Positions 1 through 7,085 of a stretch of DNA of 29,577 nucleotides are shown in pieces. The DNA comes from an uncultured Eubacterium sp. (GTDB lineage: Bacteria > Bacillota > Clostridia > Lachnospirales > Lachnospiraceae): NCBI GenBank assembly GCA_910586045.1, contig CAJUIH010000028.1, positions 1 through 29,577 of the forward strand, in the 5' to 3' direction. The notes beneath the pieces are model-generated. The model ran no database searches. It was given only the letters and a program-made list of their open reading frames with translations, and was not told the DNA's origin. Every line of letters begins with the position of its first letter. Positions within the stretch are counted from its first letter, which is position 1. A program made the translations under genes and the position numbers.

Positions 1-15
1 ATTAGTATAACCCAA

Positions 16-105
16 TCTGCTGTAAGATTCAACAGCAGAATTTACAACGCATAGCAATTCAAAAATCAGTTACATAGCCCGCTATGCGCCCGATTTTTGA
101 ACTGC
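16..105. repeat. Two hairpin-forming inverted repeats at the window edge
   Basis: Two stem-loops lie side by side. The first pairs TCTGCTGT (16-23) with ACAGCAGA (32-39) around an 8-nt loop. The second pairs GCAATTCAAAAATC (54-67) with GATTTTTGAACTGC (92-105) with one mismatch, and encloses a smaller stem CATAGC (73-78)/GCTATG (81-86). Neither is followed by a T-run on either strand, so they do not look like simple terminators for the minus-strand gene that ends at 157. They may be a dispersed intergenic repeat or the edge of a mobile element that lies outside the window. No gene is seen in 1-156. Confidence 0.5.
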
Positions 106-156
106 ACGCTCAAAGAAAAACCCTGCGAATATAGGCAAGTTATTTCGGGACATTCC

Positions 157-588
157 TTAGATAATTTTTCCATAATAGGTTTGCGCCAAAACAAATACAA
201 CGATACTGACGACCAATACCGCAAGCAGACACAATGCGGAAACACCGTTTAAATATCCGGTAAAAATCAATAACACAATACCGCTAAACAAAAGCAGCGT
301 CTGCGTTACAAACGCAACGATCCCAGATTTTGCTTCTATTATTTTCGAACGCTCGTCGTTTTCTTCGATCATCGCCTTTTGATCTGCGGTAATCACTGAC
401 ATACCGATCGCGCCAATTAGATAAACGGCGCCGACCAATGCAAATCCGACAGGCGCCAGGTCAGTCCGCGGAAAAGTAATAAATCGCCCCTCCGATAAAA
501 ACAGCAGCACGGCCATCGCGAGCAGACACGCCCCGGCCCCCGCTAAAACAAACGCCATCTTCTTGATTGTTTTTTTCCTTTTATTCAT
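157..588 (-). CDS. Small four-TM membrane protein, DUF2178-like
   Basis: This is an integral membrane protein of 143 aa when started at the ATG at 588. That start has a GAGGAGG ribosome binding site about 8 nt upstream, whereas the longer start at 624 lies inside the upstream gene. Hydrophobic segments at about residues 11-31, 46-68, 89-110 and 113-135 predict four membrane helices. A charged loop between helices 2 and 3 carries the residues ENDERSK, which recalls the DUF2178 family. Its start overlaps the end of the preceding XRE regulator gene by 8 bp, so the two are translationally coupled. Such XRE/membrane-protein pairs are common in Firmicutes; the function is unknown. The membrane prediction is firm, the family name is from recall. 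Confidence 0.75.
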   Translation of the reverse strand: MNKRKKTIKKMAFVLAGAGACLLAMAVLLFLSEGRFITFPRTDLAPVGFALVGAVYLIGAIGMSVITADQKAMIEENDERSKIIEAKSGIVAFVTQTLLLFSGIVLLIFTGYLNGVSALCLLAVLVVSIVVFVLAQTYYGKII

Positions 589-790
589 ATTCCTGTTCCT
601 CCTCAAAAATGAAAATATCTTCAATACTTACACCAAAGTAACGGGCAATTTTAAATGCCAGGATAATGGACGGATTATAACGCCCATTTTCCAAAGAACC
701 AATCGTCTGTCTGGAAACTTTCAGTGCATTCGCTAAATCTTCCTGCTTCATTCCCTGTTGTCTGCGCAGTTCTTCCAATTTATTTTTCAA
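581..790 (-). CDS. Small XRE-family transcriptional regulator
   Basis: This is a 69-aa DNA-binding protein consisting of little more than one HTH_3 domain. The helix-turn-helix covers about residues 5-60, with the recognition stretch KVSRQTIGSLENGRYNPS and a C-terminal acidic tail. The start chosen is the TTG at 790, because GGAGGAG sits 5 nt upstream and the protein then begins MKNKLEELR, typical of this family. The ATG at 826 would place the coding region across a likely operator and the transcription start. It is the first gene of a two-gene operon with the overlapping membrane protein. It probably represses its own promoter, which has a palindrome near +1. Confidence 0.88.
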   Translation of the reverse strand: MKNKLEELRRQQGMKQEDLANALKVSRQTIGSLENGRYNPSIILAFKIARYFGVSIEDIFIFEEEQEYE

Positions 791-808
791 GCGGCTCCTC
801 CTCTCTAC

Positions 809-824
809 GGAAAGTGTGCTTTCC
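809..824. promoter_or_regulatory. Candidate operator palindrome of the XRE gene
   Basis: GGAAAG (809-814) and CTTTCC (819-824) form a perfect inverted repeat with a 4-nt centre. It sits just downstream of the -10 box, where the transcript should start. The nonamer TGCTTTCCA recurs as a direct repeat at 817-825 and 864-872, the second copy just upstream of the -35 box. Sites flanking a promoter like this suggest autorepression by the small XRE protein; this is an inference from position. Confidence 0.45.
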
Positions 825-832
825 ATAATTGC

Positions 833-860
833 AGTATATCACAAAATCCAATAATGTCAA
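833..860 (-). promoter_or_regulatory. Sigma-A-type promoter for the XRE/membrane gene pair
   Basis: On the minus strand a consensus -35 TTGACA (855-860) is followed after 16 bp by the -10 TATACT (833-838). Transcription would start near 826, leaving a leader of about 35 nt before the TTG start at 790. Confidence 0.7.
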
Positions 861-940
861 GCCTGCTTTCCATTTTTTGTCAAATTCCGGTCCCTCGTCC
901 GGCTGCTTTTCTCTGGCCCTGTCTCTCTCAGCGTACCCGC

Positions 941-1092
941 GTAACAGTTCAGATAGGGTGTTACATTTTGGCTGCGGGGACGCCGGATAAGCGACGCAGG
1001 CCTGGCTTGTGGCTCCGGCTCCAGAAAGCCGGGCAAACCGTCTCTCCCAGCGTCCGGCAAGCTAAAATGTAACACCTTATCTGAACTGTTAC
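941..1092. repeat. MITE-like terminal inverted repeat element, copy 1
   Basis: This 152-bp non-coding element has 32-nt terminal inverted repeats at 941-972 and 1061-1092 that match at 30 of 32 positions and begin GTAACAGTTCAGATA. The 8-mer GTACCCGC abuts both ends (933-940 and 1093-1100), as expected for a target-site duplication. GTAA termini with 8-bp duplications are, as I recall, features of IS66-family elements, so a non-autonomous IS66 derivative is possible. The GC-rich core (978-1025) resembles, in reverse orientation, the element at 10395-10442. The left flank (about 898-917) carries a motif shared with the other copies, so the true repeat unit may be larger than the inverted-repeat element. 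No gene is seen in 861-1130; short reading frames here are the repeat itself. Confidence 0.65.
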
Positions 1093-1132
1093 GTACCCGC
1101 AGCCCTTTCCCAAAAAAAAATAAAAAAAACAC

Positions 1133-1161
1133 TTGCCATATCGTTCTTTTTATGATAGACT
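1133..1161 (+). promoter_or_regulatory. Promoter of the tRNA-Thr gene
   Basis: The -35 TTGCCA (1133-1138) and -10 TAGACT (1156-1161) are 17 bp apart, and a TG dinucleotide at 1153-1154 makes an extended -10. The start would lie near 1168, about 50 nt before the mature tRNA. Confidence 0.6.
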
Positions 1162-1217
1162 ATCTAAGTCGCAGGAAATAAGAAGTTTATTATTGTTATT
1201 TCTATTCATTATTTTAT

Positions 1218-1290
<73 letters not shown>

Positions 1291-1298
1291 TTTTTTCT

Positions 1299-1323
1299 GA
1301 ATCCTTTACGGATTCTTATTTTT
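1299..1323 (+). terminator. Rho-independent terminator after tRNA-Thr
   Basis: GAATCC (1299-1304) pairs with GGATTC (1310-1315) around a 5-nt loop, followed by TTATTTTTT. A run of seven T also directly follows the tRNA. The hairpin lies just ahead of the ribosome binding site of the next gene, so it may attenuate read-through into that gene. Confidence 0.65.
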
Positions 1324-1341
1324 TATACACAGGAGGTTGCC

Positions 1342-1779
1342 ATGAAACCCGCAGCACTCGCAAATACACTTGACGAATTGATCCGTGAAACAAAAAAAGG
1401 ACATCTGAACTGGCAGTTGGAACTGCAGTCTACCGATGGGCTGGCTGACTCCCAAAAACAGCGGATTACCGAAGACGGACAGGAATGGGTTCTGGATGAG
1501 TGCTTCCTTTCGTTTTACTGTAAATTCCACGGGAAAGAACATCTGATGATTACATACGAACTGATCAAAACACATGCTGATCAGGTTCGTTCCTCCAACC
1601 TAGTATTTCTGCCGCCGCAGAATGTCCGTTATTTTGACGTCGGGATTCTCTCCCCTTATATTGTCGATGCTAACGCCGTGCTGCTCGACCGTTTCCATCA
1701 GCTCTATCTGCTTTTAATGGAGCACTACAAGCAAAAGGACGGGCATGTATCTTTAAAAATATTTGACCCTTACGAATAG
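1342..1779 (+). CDS. Conserved hypothetical protein, 145 aa
   Basis: I do not recognise the family. The start is the ATG at 1342, preceded by AGGAGG with a 6-nt spacer; an upstream in-frame ATG lies within the tRNA gene and is rejected. The protein is soluble, with no signal peptide or membrane segment. The N-terminal part (about residues 1-50) is helical and polar. The middle has alternating hydrophobic residues suggesting beta strands around LDECFLSFYCKFHGKEHLMI. The C-terminal part includes a leucine-rich helix around RFHQLYLLLMEHYKQ. A good ribosome binding site and a following terminator support a real gene. It has no obvious promoter other than the tRNA transcript. Confidence 0.75.
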   Translation: MKPAALANTLDELIRETKKGHLNWQLELQSTDGLADSQKQRITEDGQEWVLDECFLSFYCKFHGKEHLMITYELIKTHADQVRSSNLVFLPPQNVRYFDVGILSPYIVDANAVLLDRFHQLYLLLMEHYKQKDGHVSLKIFDPYE

Positions 1780-1781
1780 TA

Positions 1782-1822
1782 AAAGAAACCGTTTCCCACG
1801 CAGAGGAGACGGTTTCTTTTTT
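1782..1822 (+). terminator. Strong rho-independent terminator
   Basis: AAAGAAACCGTTTCC (1782-1796) pairs with GGAGACGGTTTCTTT (1805-1819, one mismatch) around an 8-nt loop and ends in a T-run. It closes the hypothetical gene that stops at 1779. Confidence 0.85.
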
Positions 1823-1830
1823 GGTATTTT

Positions 1831-1948
1831 CCGCCTGGTTTTCTCTGGCCCTGCGTAACATACACTACATAGAAACATTGCAAAGAATAGCAAACCGTCT
1901 CTTCCAGCGTCCGGCGGGCCAAAATGTAACGCTTATCTGAACTGTTAC
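1831..1948. repeat. Dispersed repeat, copy 2 (degenerate or deleted)
   Basis: The right end (1918-1948) matches the right inverted repeat of copy 1 almost base for base, with one base missing, ending CTGAACTGTTAC. The preceding 1891-1917 matches copy 1 at 1034-1060 (AAACCGTCTCTTCCAGCGTC). The left end keeps only GTAACA (1855-1860) and then diverges. The bases flanking the two ends are not the same, so no target duplication is seen. The left flank, CCGCCTGGTTTTCTCTGGC (1831-1849), is shared with the other two copies. No gene is seen from 1823 to 2137. Confidence 0.6.
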
Positions 1949-1987
1949 GGGCGCACTTTATTTTCCCTATTTTTTTGCAAAAACATC

Positions 1988-2016
1988 TTGACTTTTCCTA
2001 CACAATCTTACATAAT
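1988..2016 (+). promoter_or_regulatory. Promoter of the potR-potABCD operon
   Basis: TTGACT (1988-1993) is followed after 17 bp by CATAAT (2011-2016). The transcript would start near 2023, giving a leader of about 115 nt before the regulator's start at 2138. Confidence 0.6.
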
Positions 2017-2028
2017 AGTGCTTAGTCT

Positions 2029-2046
2029 GTTTATTATTAGTAAACA
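2029..2046. promoter_or_regulatory. Candidate operator of the polyamine operon
   Basis: TGTTTA (2029-2034) and TAAACA (2041-2046) form a perfect inverted repeat with a 6-nt AT-rich spacer, placed immediately after the expected transcription start. It is a plausible binding site for the XRE-cupin regulator encoded next; this is inferred from position and symmetry only. Confidence 0.45.
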
Positions 2047-2137
2047 CAAAATTCATTATTATAGTTACCAACAGCGTATGTCAAACGATCGCCGCAGGCA
2101 GCTTGCAATTTTATTACCGAATAAAGGAGGCAGCATT

Positions 2138-2674
2138 ATGGACATCGGCCACCGTATGAAAGAACTGCGCATCCAGTACGGACTCACGCAGCAGGAACTG
2201 GCAGACCGTTCCGAATTGTCCAAAGGATTTATCTCGCAATTAGAGCGAAACCTGACCACGCCATCCATTGGCACGCTTTTGGATCTGATCCAGTGCCTTG
2301 GCACGACGCCGGCCGAATTTTTTACGGATGACGAACCCGAGCAAATCGTCTTTTCTCCGGACGATTATTTTGAAAAAAACTATAAAAAACGTAGCTGCCG
2401 GGTGGAATGGCTTATTCCGAACGCACAGAAAAACGCTATGGAACCCGTTCTTTTGACGCTCGCCCCCGGCGGAAAATCTGAGACGCTGCCGCCTGGAGAA
2501 AGCGAGGAATTTGGCTACGTGCTAAGCGGAAGCATCCGCCTGCATTACGGCACGCGCACGTATATTGTCCGCTCCGGTGAATCCTTTTATTTTACCGCGG
2601 ATAAAAAACACTTTATCGAAAGCTACGGGGACGAAGCAAAAATTATATGGATCAGCAATCCACCCTATTTTTAA
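2138..2674 (+). CDS. potR: XRE-cupin transcriptional regulator of polyamine uptake
   Basis: This 178-aa regulator has an N-terminal HTH_3 domain (about residues 5-60, with LTQQELADRSELSKGFISQ) and a C-terminal cupin_2 domain (about 105-175, with GYVLSGSIRL and RSGESFYF). That architecture is shared with PuuR-type polyamine regulators, in which the cupin is thought to sense the ligand. The start is the ATG at 2138 behind AAAGGAGG; the frame is open further upstream, but that part overlaps the promoter and the likely operator. It is the first gene of an operon with potA, which begins 30 bp after its stop. Regulation of the operon and of itself is likely. The symbol potR is by context. Confidence 0.85.
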   Translation: MDIGHRMKELRIQYGLTQQELADRSELSKGFISQLERNLTTPSIGTLLDLIQCLGTTPAEFFTDDEPEQIVFSPDDYFEKNYKKRSCRVEWLIPNAQKNAMEPVLLTLAPGGKSETLPPGESEEFGYVLSGSIRLHYGTRTYIVRSGESFYFTADKKHFIESYGDEAKIIWISNPPYF

Positions 2675-2704
2675 AGCATATTTCTATTTTGGGAGGCCCT
2701 ACTC

Positions 2705-3778
2705 ATGGAAAAAGAACTGATTAAGCTAGAACATATTTCAAAATCCTTTGACGGCACTGTCATCCTGGACGACCTGGAGCTTACGATCCATGAAAATGAA
2801 TTTATGACGCTGCTAGGACCGTCGGGCTGCGGCAAAACGACGACGCTGCGTCTGATCGGCGGTTTCGAAACGCCGGATCAGGGCAGGATTATTTTTGACG
2901 GATCCGATATTACCGCACTTGCGCCAAACGAACGCAGGCTGAACACGGTATTTCAAAAATATGCCCTGTTCAACCATATGTCTATAGCGGAAAATATTGC
3001 ATTCGGATTAAAAATTAGCAAAAAAAGCAAAGAATATATTCGTGATAAAATTAAATATGCATTAAATCTTGTAAACCTCGAAGGGTATGAGCAGCGCAGC
3101 ATCGATTCCCTAAGCGGCGGGCAGCAGCAGAGGATCGCCATCGCGCGGGCTATTGTAAACGAACCGAAAGTTCTGCTCTTAGACGAACCGCTCGGCGCCC
3201 TGGATTTAAAAATGCGCCAGGATATGCAGTATGAATTGATCCGCCTGAAAAATGAACTCGGCATTACGTTTATCTATGTCACACACGACCAGGAAGAAGC
3301 CCTTACGATGTCGGATACCATCGTAGTTATGAACCAGGGCTATATCCAGCAGATCGGTACGCCAGAAGATATTTACAACGAACCGGTCAACGCTTTTGTC
3401 GCCGATTTTATTGGGGACAGCAATATTATAGACGGCATTATGGTACGTGATAAATTAGTCAAAGTATTACATGCAGATTTAGAATGTGTAGATACCGGCT
3501 TTGGAATCAACCGCCCGGTCGACGTCGTCATCCGTCCGGAAGACCTGTTGATTACAGAACCGGAGCAGGGCTTTTTTAAGGGCCAAATCACGTCCGTGAT
3601 TTTCAAGGGCGTCCATTATGAAATCGAAGTGCTCGCGGACGGTTACGAATGGCTGGTCCACACAACCGAATACCACGAACCAGGCAAACAGGTCGGGCTG
3701 CGTGTGATCCCTTTTAATATTCAAATTATGAATAAACCGGAATCTAGCGATGAAAGGATGGTAGAATTGGATGCGTAA
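2705..3778 (+). CDS. potA: Spermidine/putrescine ABC transporter ATP-binding protein
   Basis: This is the cytoplasmic ATPase subunit that powers polyamine import with PotB, PotC and PotD. At 357 aa it has the usual length. Visible motifs are Walker A GPSGCGKTT (38-46), Q-loop Gln84, signature LSGGQ (136-140), Walker B VLLLDEP (156-162) and switch His194 in VTHDQ. The C-terminal part (about 235-345) is a TOBE-type regulatory domain. GGGAGG lies 7-8 nt before the start. Its last 8 bp overlap potB, which argues for coupled translation. All nucleotide-binding motifs are intact. Confidence 0.95.
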   Translation: MEKELIKLEHISKSFDGTVILDDLELTIHENEFMTLLGPSGCGKTTTLRLIGGFETPDQGRIIFDGSDITALAPNERRLNTVFQKYALFNHMSIAENIAFGLKISKKSKEYIRDKIKYALNLVNLEGYEQRSIDSLSGGQQQRIAIARAIVNEPKVLLLDEPLGALDLKMRQDMQYELIRLKNELGITFIYVTHDQEEALTMSDTIVVMNQGYIQQIGTPEDIYNEPVNAFVADFIGDSNIIDGIMVRDKLVKVLHADLECVDTGFGINRPVDVVIRPEDLLITEPEQGFFKGQITSVIFKGVHYEIEVLADGYEWLVHTTEYHEPGKQVGLRVIPFNIQIMNKPESSDERMVELDA

Positions 3779-4595
3779 ACTGGGAAAACAGCTTCTGGCC
3801 GGCCCGTATCTGGTCTGGATGATCGGCTTTATCCTGCTGCCGCTATTACTGATTGTATATTATGCCTTTACAAACTCCGCCGGCAGCTTTACGATGGCAA
3901 ATATTATATCGATATTTCATAAAGTACATTTAAAATCACTCTGGCTGTCCATGAAAATTGCACTGCAGTGTACGCTGATCTGCCTGCTGCTTTCTTATCC
4001 GCTGGCGATGATTTTAACAAAACTCAATATCAAACACCAAAGCTTTATCGTATTTTTGTTTATCCTGCCGATGTGGATGAATTTTATGCTCCGCATCCTG
4101 GCATGGCAGCTTCTTTTGTCAAATAACGGGATTATCAACGGCATTTTGGATTTGCTGCACCTGCCGAATATCCATGTGCTGAACACACCCGGAGCGGTTG
4201 TATTCGGTATGGTGTATGATTTTCTGCCCTTTATGATCCTGCCGATTTATAATTCCATGTCCAGGATCCGAAAGGACGTGATTGAAGCGGCGCAGGACCT
4301 TGGCGCAAAAAACCATATGGTCTTCCTGCGCATTATTTTCCCGCTGACCCTGTCCGGCGTTATGAGCGGGATCATTATGGTTTTTGTCCCCGCCCTGACT
4401 TCCTTTGTCATATCCAACCTGTTAGGGGGCGGCAAAGTACTGCTGATTGGAAACATTATCGAAGCAGATTTTATGCAGTTTTTCAACTGGAACCTCGGAT
4501 CGGGGCTGTCGCTTGTGCTGATGATTTTTGTAATAGCAAGCATGGCTATTATGAACCGACAATCCGGTGATACGGAGGGAACCGCAGTATGGTAA
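3771..4595 (+). CDS. potB: Spermidine/putrescine ABC transporter permease PotB
   Basis: One of the two membrane subunits of the polyamine importer, 274 aa. About six hydrophobic helices are visible, the first at about residues 12-32. The cytoplasmic EAA loop, beginning EAAQDLGAKNHMVFLRII at about residue 171, contacts the PotA ATPase. The start overlaps the end of potA by 8 bp and its own end overlaps potC by 7 bp. It is intact and of normal length. Confidence 0.94.
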   Translation: MRKLGKQLLAGPYLVWMIGFILLPLLLIVYYAFTNSAGSFTMANIISIFHKVHLKSLWLSMKIALQCTLICLLLSYPLAMILTKLNIKHQSFIVFLFILPMWMNFMLRILAWQLLLSNNGIINGILDLLHLPNIHVLNTPGAVVFGMVYDFLPFMILPIYNSMSRIRKDVIEAAQDLGAKNHMVFLRIIFPLTLSGVMSGIIMVFVPALTSFVISNLLGGGKVLLIGNIIEADFMQFFNWNLGSGLSLVLMIFVIASMAIMNRQSGDTEGTAVW

Positions 4596-5389
4596 AAAAA
4601 GGAATAGAGCGCATTTATTTAATTCTGATTTTTTTATTTTTATATCTTCCGATCGTTGTTTTAATTGTATTGTCATTCAATAATTCCAAATCGCGGGTTA
4701 TCTGGGGCGGTTTTACACTCTCCTGGTATCGGGAACTTTTTACAAGCAGCATGATTATGGATGCGTTTCGTACGACCATCCTGCTGACACTGGCTGCTTC
4801 CTTGTCCGCGACACTGCTTGGAACAATGGCTGCGGTTGGTATTCATTCCATGAAAAAAAATAAACGCTCCCTTATGCTTGGAGCGACTAATATCCCATTA
4901 TTAAATGCAGATATTGTAACTGGGATTTCTATGATGCTGCTTTTCGTGCGTTTTACAAGCCTGGGATTCCACACGGTGCTGATCGCGCATATTACATTTG
5001 ACATCCCGTATGTCATTTTAAATGTACTGCCAAAGCTGAACCAGACGAGCCGAACTACCTACGAAGCTGCCCTCGATCTTGGAGCAAAACCGCTGTATGC
5101 CTTTTTTAAAATCGTATGGCCGGAAATCAGTTCCGGCGTACTATCCGGATTTTTAATGGCAGTGACGATGTCGTTAGACGATTTCAGTATTACGTATTTT
5201 ACAAAAGGCGCCGGCGTGAACACACTTTCTACTATGATTTATACGGAGCTGCGCAAAGGAATTATGCCGCAGATGTACGCGCTGTCTACGATCTTGTTTT
5301 TGCTGGCGTTCGCCCTGCTGCTGGTGATGAATTTCCGCTCCGAACGCGCCGAAAAACTGTCTGAAAAAGAAAGGAGCGTTTCCTTATGA
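4589..5389 (+). CDS. potC: Spermidine/putrescine ABC transporter permease PotC
   Basis: The second membrane subunit of the importer, 266 aa. An N-terminal helix (about 8-28) is followed by five further hydrophobic segments. The EAA loop EAALDLGAKPLYAFFKIV begins at about residue 158, and the stretch MAVTMSLDDFSITYF that follows is characteristic of PotC. GGAGGG lies upstream of the ATG at 4589. It overlaps potB by 7 bp and potD by 4 bp. Confidence 0.94.
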   Translation: MVKKGIERIYLILIFLFLYLPIVVLIVLSFNNSKSRVIWGGFTLSWYRELFTSSMIMDAFRTTILLTLAASLSATLLGTMAAVGIHSMKKNKRSLMLGATNIPLLNADIVTGISMMLLFVRFTSLGFHTVLIAHITFDIPYVILNVLPKLNQTSRTTYEAALDLGAKPLYAFFKIVWPEISSGVLSGFLMAVTMSLDDFSITYFTKGAGVNTLSTMIYTELRKGIMPQMYALSTILFLLAFALLLVMNFRSERAEKLSEKERSVSL

Positions 5390-6447
5390 CGATGCAAAAA
5401 AAGAAATGCCTAACCCTGCTTTTCATCGCTTTCACCGCCCTGCTCCTCTGCGGCTGCGGCGCGAAAAACGATCCAAACAGCGTTGTGATCCTAAATTACG
5501 GAAAATATTTTGACCCTGAAATGATCGACCAGTTTGAAGAAGAAACCGGCATTACGGTCAAATACGAAGAATACGAAAGCCCGGAAGAAATGTACGCGAA
5601 ATATAAGGCCGGATCGATCCACTATGACCTGGTCTGCACCTCCGACTACATCATCCAAAAACTGATCCAGGAAAAAGAAACGTTGGAAATCGATTTTAAT
5701 AATATACCGGAGTACTCCAATATTGACCAAAAATATGTGGATTACTGCAAAAACTTTGACAGCGAAAACCGTTATACCCTGCCTTATTTTTTTGGAACGG
5801 TCGGTATTTTATACAATACAACAATGGTTGACCCAGCGGAAACCGATACCTGGAATATCCTCTGGGATCCAAAGTATCACGGGCAGATCATTATGGAAAA
5901 CAGCGTGCGCGACACCTACATGGTAGCTCAGAAACTGCTCGGCGCATCCTGCAATACGACAGACCAAAAGATACTCGACCAATCCCTGGATCTGCTGCTC
6001 GAACAAAAACCATTGGTTCAGGCATACCTGACCGATGAAACCGCCGACCTGATGGCCGTCGGAAACGCCGCGCTTGCCGAAGTCTACTCCGGAGAAGCCG
6101 CTTATGCACAAACTATGAACGACGACCTGGCGTTTTCCGTCCCGAAAGAAGGCTCCAATATGTGGGTAGACGCATGGTTTATCCCAAAAACGTGCCTGAA
6201 CAAAAAAAACGCGGAGTTATTCCTCAATTATATGTGCCGCCCAGATGTCGCGATGGTAAACTTTGAGTATGTATACTATGCCACACCAAATAAAGCAGTA
6301 TTTGAACAACTAGATGAAGAAACGCAGAACGACGAAACTATCTTTCCAAGTATCGAAACACTAAACAACTGCGAGTTTTTCCAGCCGCTGGATGAAATAA
6401 CTACAAATTATTATACGGAACTATGGGAGGCTTTGAAATCGTATTAG
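5386..6447 (+). CDS. potD: Spermidine/putrescine-binding lipoprotein PotD
   Basis: The extracellular substrate-binding subunit, 353 aa, tethered to the membrane by lipid. The N-terminus is a lipoprotein signal peptide: KKK, a hydrophobic core and a lipobox LCGC with the modified Cys at residue 24. The mature part is a type 2 periplasmic-binding fold, with VVILNYGKYFDPEMIDQFEE at the start and conserved features such as YTLPYFFGTVGILYN and MWVDAWFIP. The start overlaps potC by 4 bp (ATGA). It is the last gene of the pot operon. Whether it prefers spermidine or putrescine cannot be told from the sequence alone. Confidence 0.94.
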   Translation: MTMQKKKCLTLLFIAFTALLLCGCGAKNDPNSVVILNYGKYFDPEMIDQFEEETGITVKYEEYESPEEMYAKYKAGSIHYDLVCTSDYIIQKLIQEKETLEIDFNNIPEYSNIDQKYVDYCKNFDSENRYTLPYFFGTVGILYNTTMVDPAETDTWNILWDPKYHGQIIMENSVRDTYMVAQKLLGASCNTTDQKILDQSLDLLLEQKPLVQAYLTDETADLMAVGNAALAEVYSGEAAYAQTMNDDLAFSVPKEGSNMWVDAWFIPKTCLNKKNAELFLNYMCRPDVAMVNFEYVYYATPNKAVFEQLDEETQNDETIFPSIETLNNCEFFQPLDEITTNYYTELWEALKSY

Positions 6448-6477
6448 CCATACGATCATTGTTTTTCGCAGAAAAAG

Positions 6478-6507
6478 ATGGCATATTTTGTACACATATG
6501 GTAGAAT
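6478..6507 (+). promoter_or_regulatory. Possible promoter of the TIGR04076-HMA gene
   Basis: TAGAAT (6502-6507) is preceded by TG at 6499-6500, an extended -10. The upstream ATGGCA (6478-6483, 18-bp spacer) is a weak -35. No convincing terminator separates potD from this gene, so read-through is also possible. Confidence 0.4.
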
Positions 6508-6539
6508 ATGACAATAAAAAATGAACTGGAGGAATACCT

Positions 6540-7085
6540 ATGCAGCACAAATGTAAAGTAACTGTCATCGATAAAAAATGTTTCACCGAATATCAGGAAA
6601 GCTATCTAAAAGACCCGGCTGCCGGTGCCTGCCCGTTCTACCAGATCGGCGACGAATTTATCTTTGAACGCTACGGCGGGGAAGATACATTCTGGCTTAC
6701 CGGAAACGGAACCCAGTGCGGCGAAGCCTGGGACTGTATCAGCCGCTATATCTATACGGCTCTGCAGGGCGGCAGTATTATGCGCGGCTGGACGAACGAT
6801 GAACGCATGATGATCGCCTGCTGCAATGACGGTACGCGCCCTGTGATCTTTAAAATCGAACGGCTGGATTACAAGGTAGTCAAAATCGACGGCATGGCAG
6901 GCGAAGACTGCGCTTCCATCCTGGAAGAAGCATTAGAAGCCGTTTCCGGCGTAGAAAACGTAGATGTCCGGCTGGATAAGCGCTGGGCAGAAGTATTTAT
7001 CAAAAAAGGGCAGACTGTGCGGGATGAAGCGCTGCGCATAGCTGTCGAACAATTTGAACATTACAGCGTGGACGGCATTGATTAG
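6540..7085 (+). CDS. TIGR04076-family protein fused to a degenerate HMA domain
   Basis: A 181-aa soluble protein with two parts. Residues 1-109 match the TIGR04076 family, recognisable by ACPFYQIGDEF near 30-40 and the closing signature CCNDGTRPVIFKIERL at 94-109. Residues about 110-180 resemble a heavy-metal-associated (HMA) fold of beta-alpha-beta-beta-alpha-beta type, with EEALEAVSGVENVDVRLD in the position where HMA domains have their helix and second strand. The usual GMxCxxC metal motif reads GMAGEDC (118-124): the first Cys is Gly and only Cys124 remains, so classical metal binding is doubtful. CTGGAGGA precedes the ATG. Its stop overlaps the convergent DUF624 gene by 4 bp. No function is established for TIGR04076 that I can cite. 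Confidence 0.8.
   Translation: MQHKCKVTVIDKKCFTEYQESYLKDPAAGACPFYQIGDEFIFERYGGEDTFWLTGNGTQCGEAWDCISRYIYTALQGGSIMRGWTNDERMMIACCNDGTRPVIFKIERLDYKVVKIDGMAGEDCASILEEALEAVSGVENVDVRLDKRWAEVFIKKGQTVRDEALRIAVEQFEHYSVDGID

Noticed and set aside
857..1132. Short open frames on both strands in the intergenic repeat
   Set aside because: They are made by the GC-rich inverted repeat and have no ribosome binding site or recognisable protein.
2017..2137. Riboswitch in the leader of the polyamine operon
   Set aside because: The 115-nt leader is AT-rich, shows only the short TGTTTA palindrome and has no terminator-like stem.
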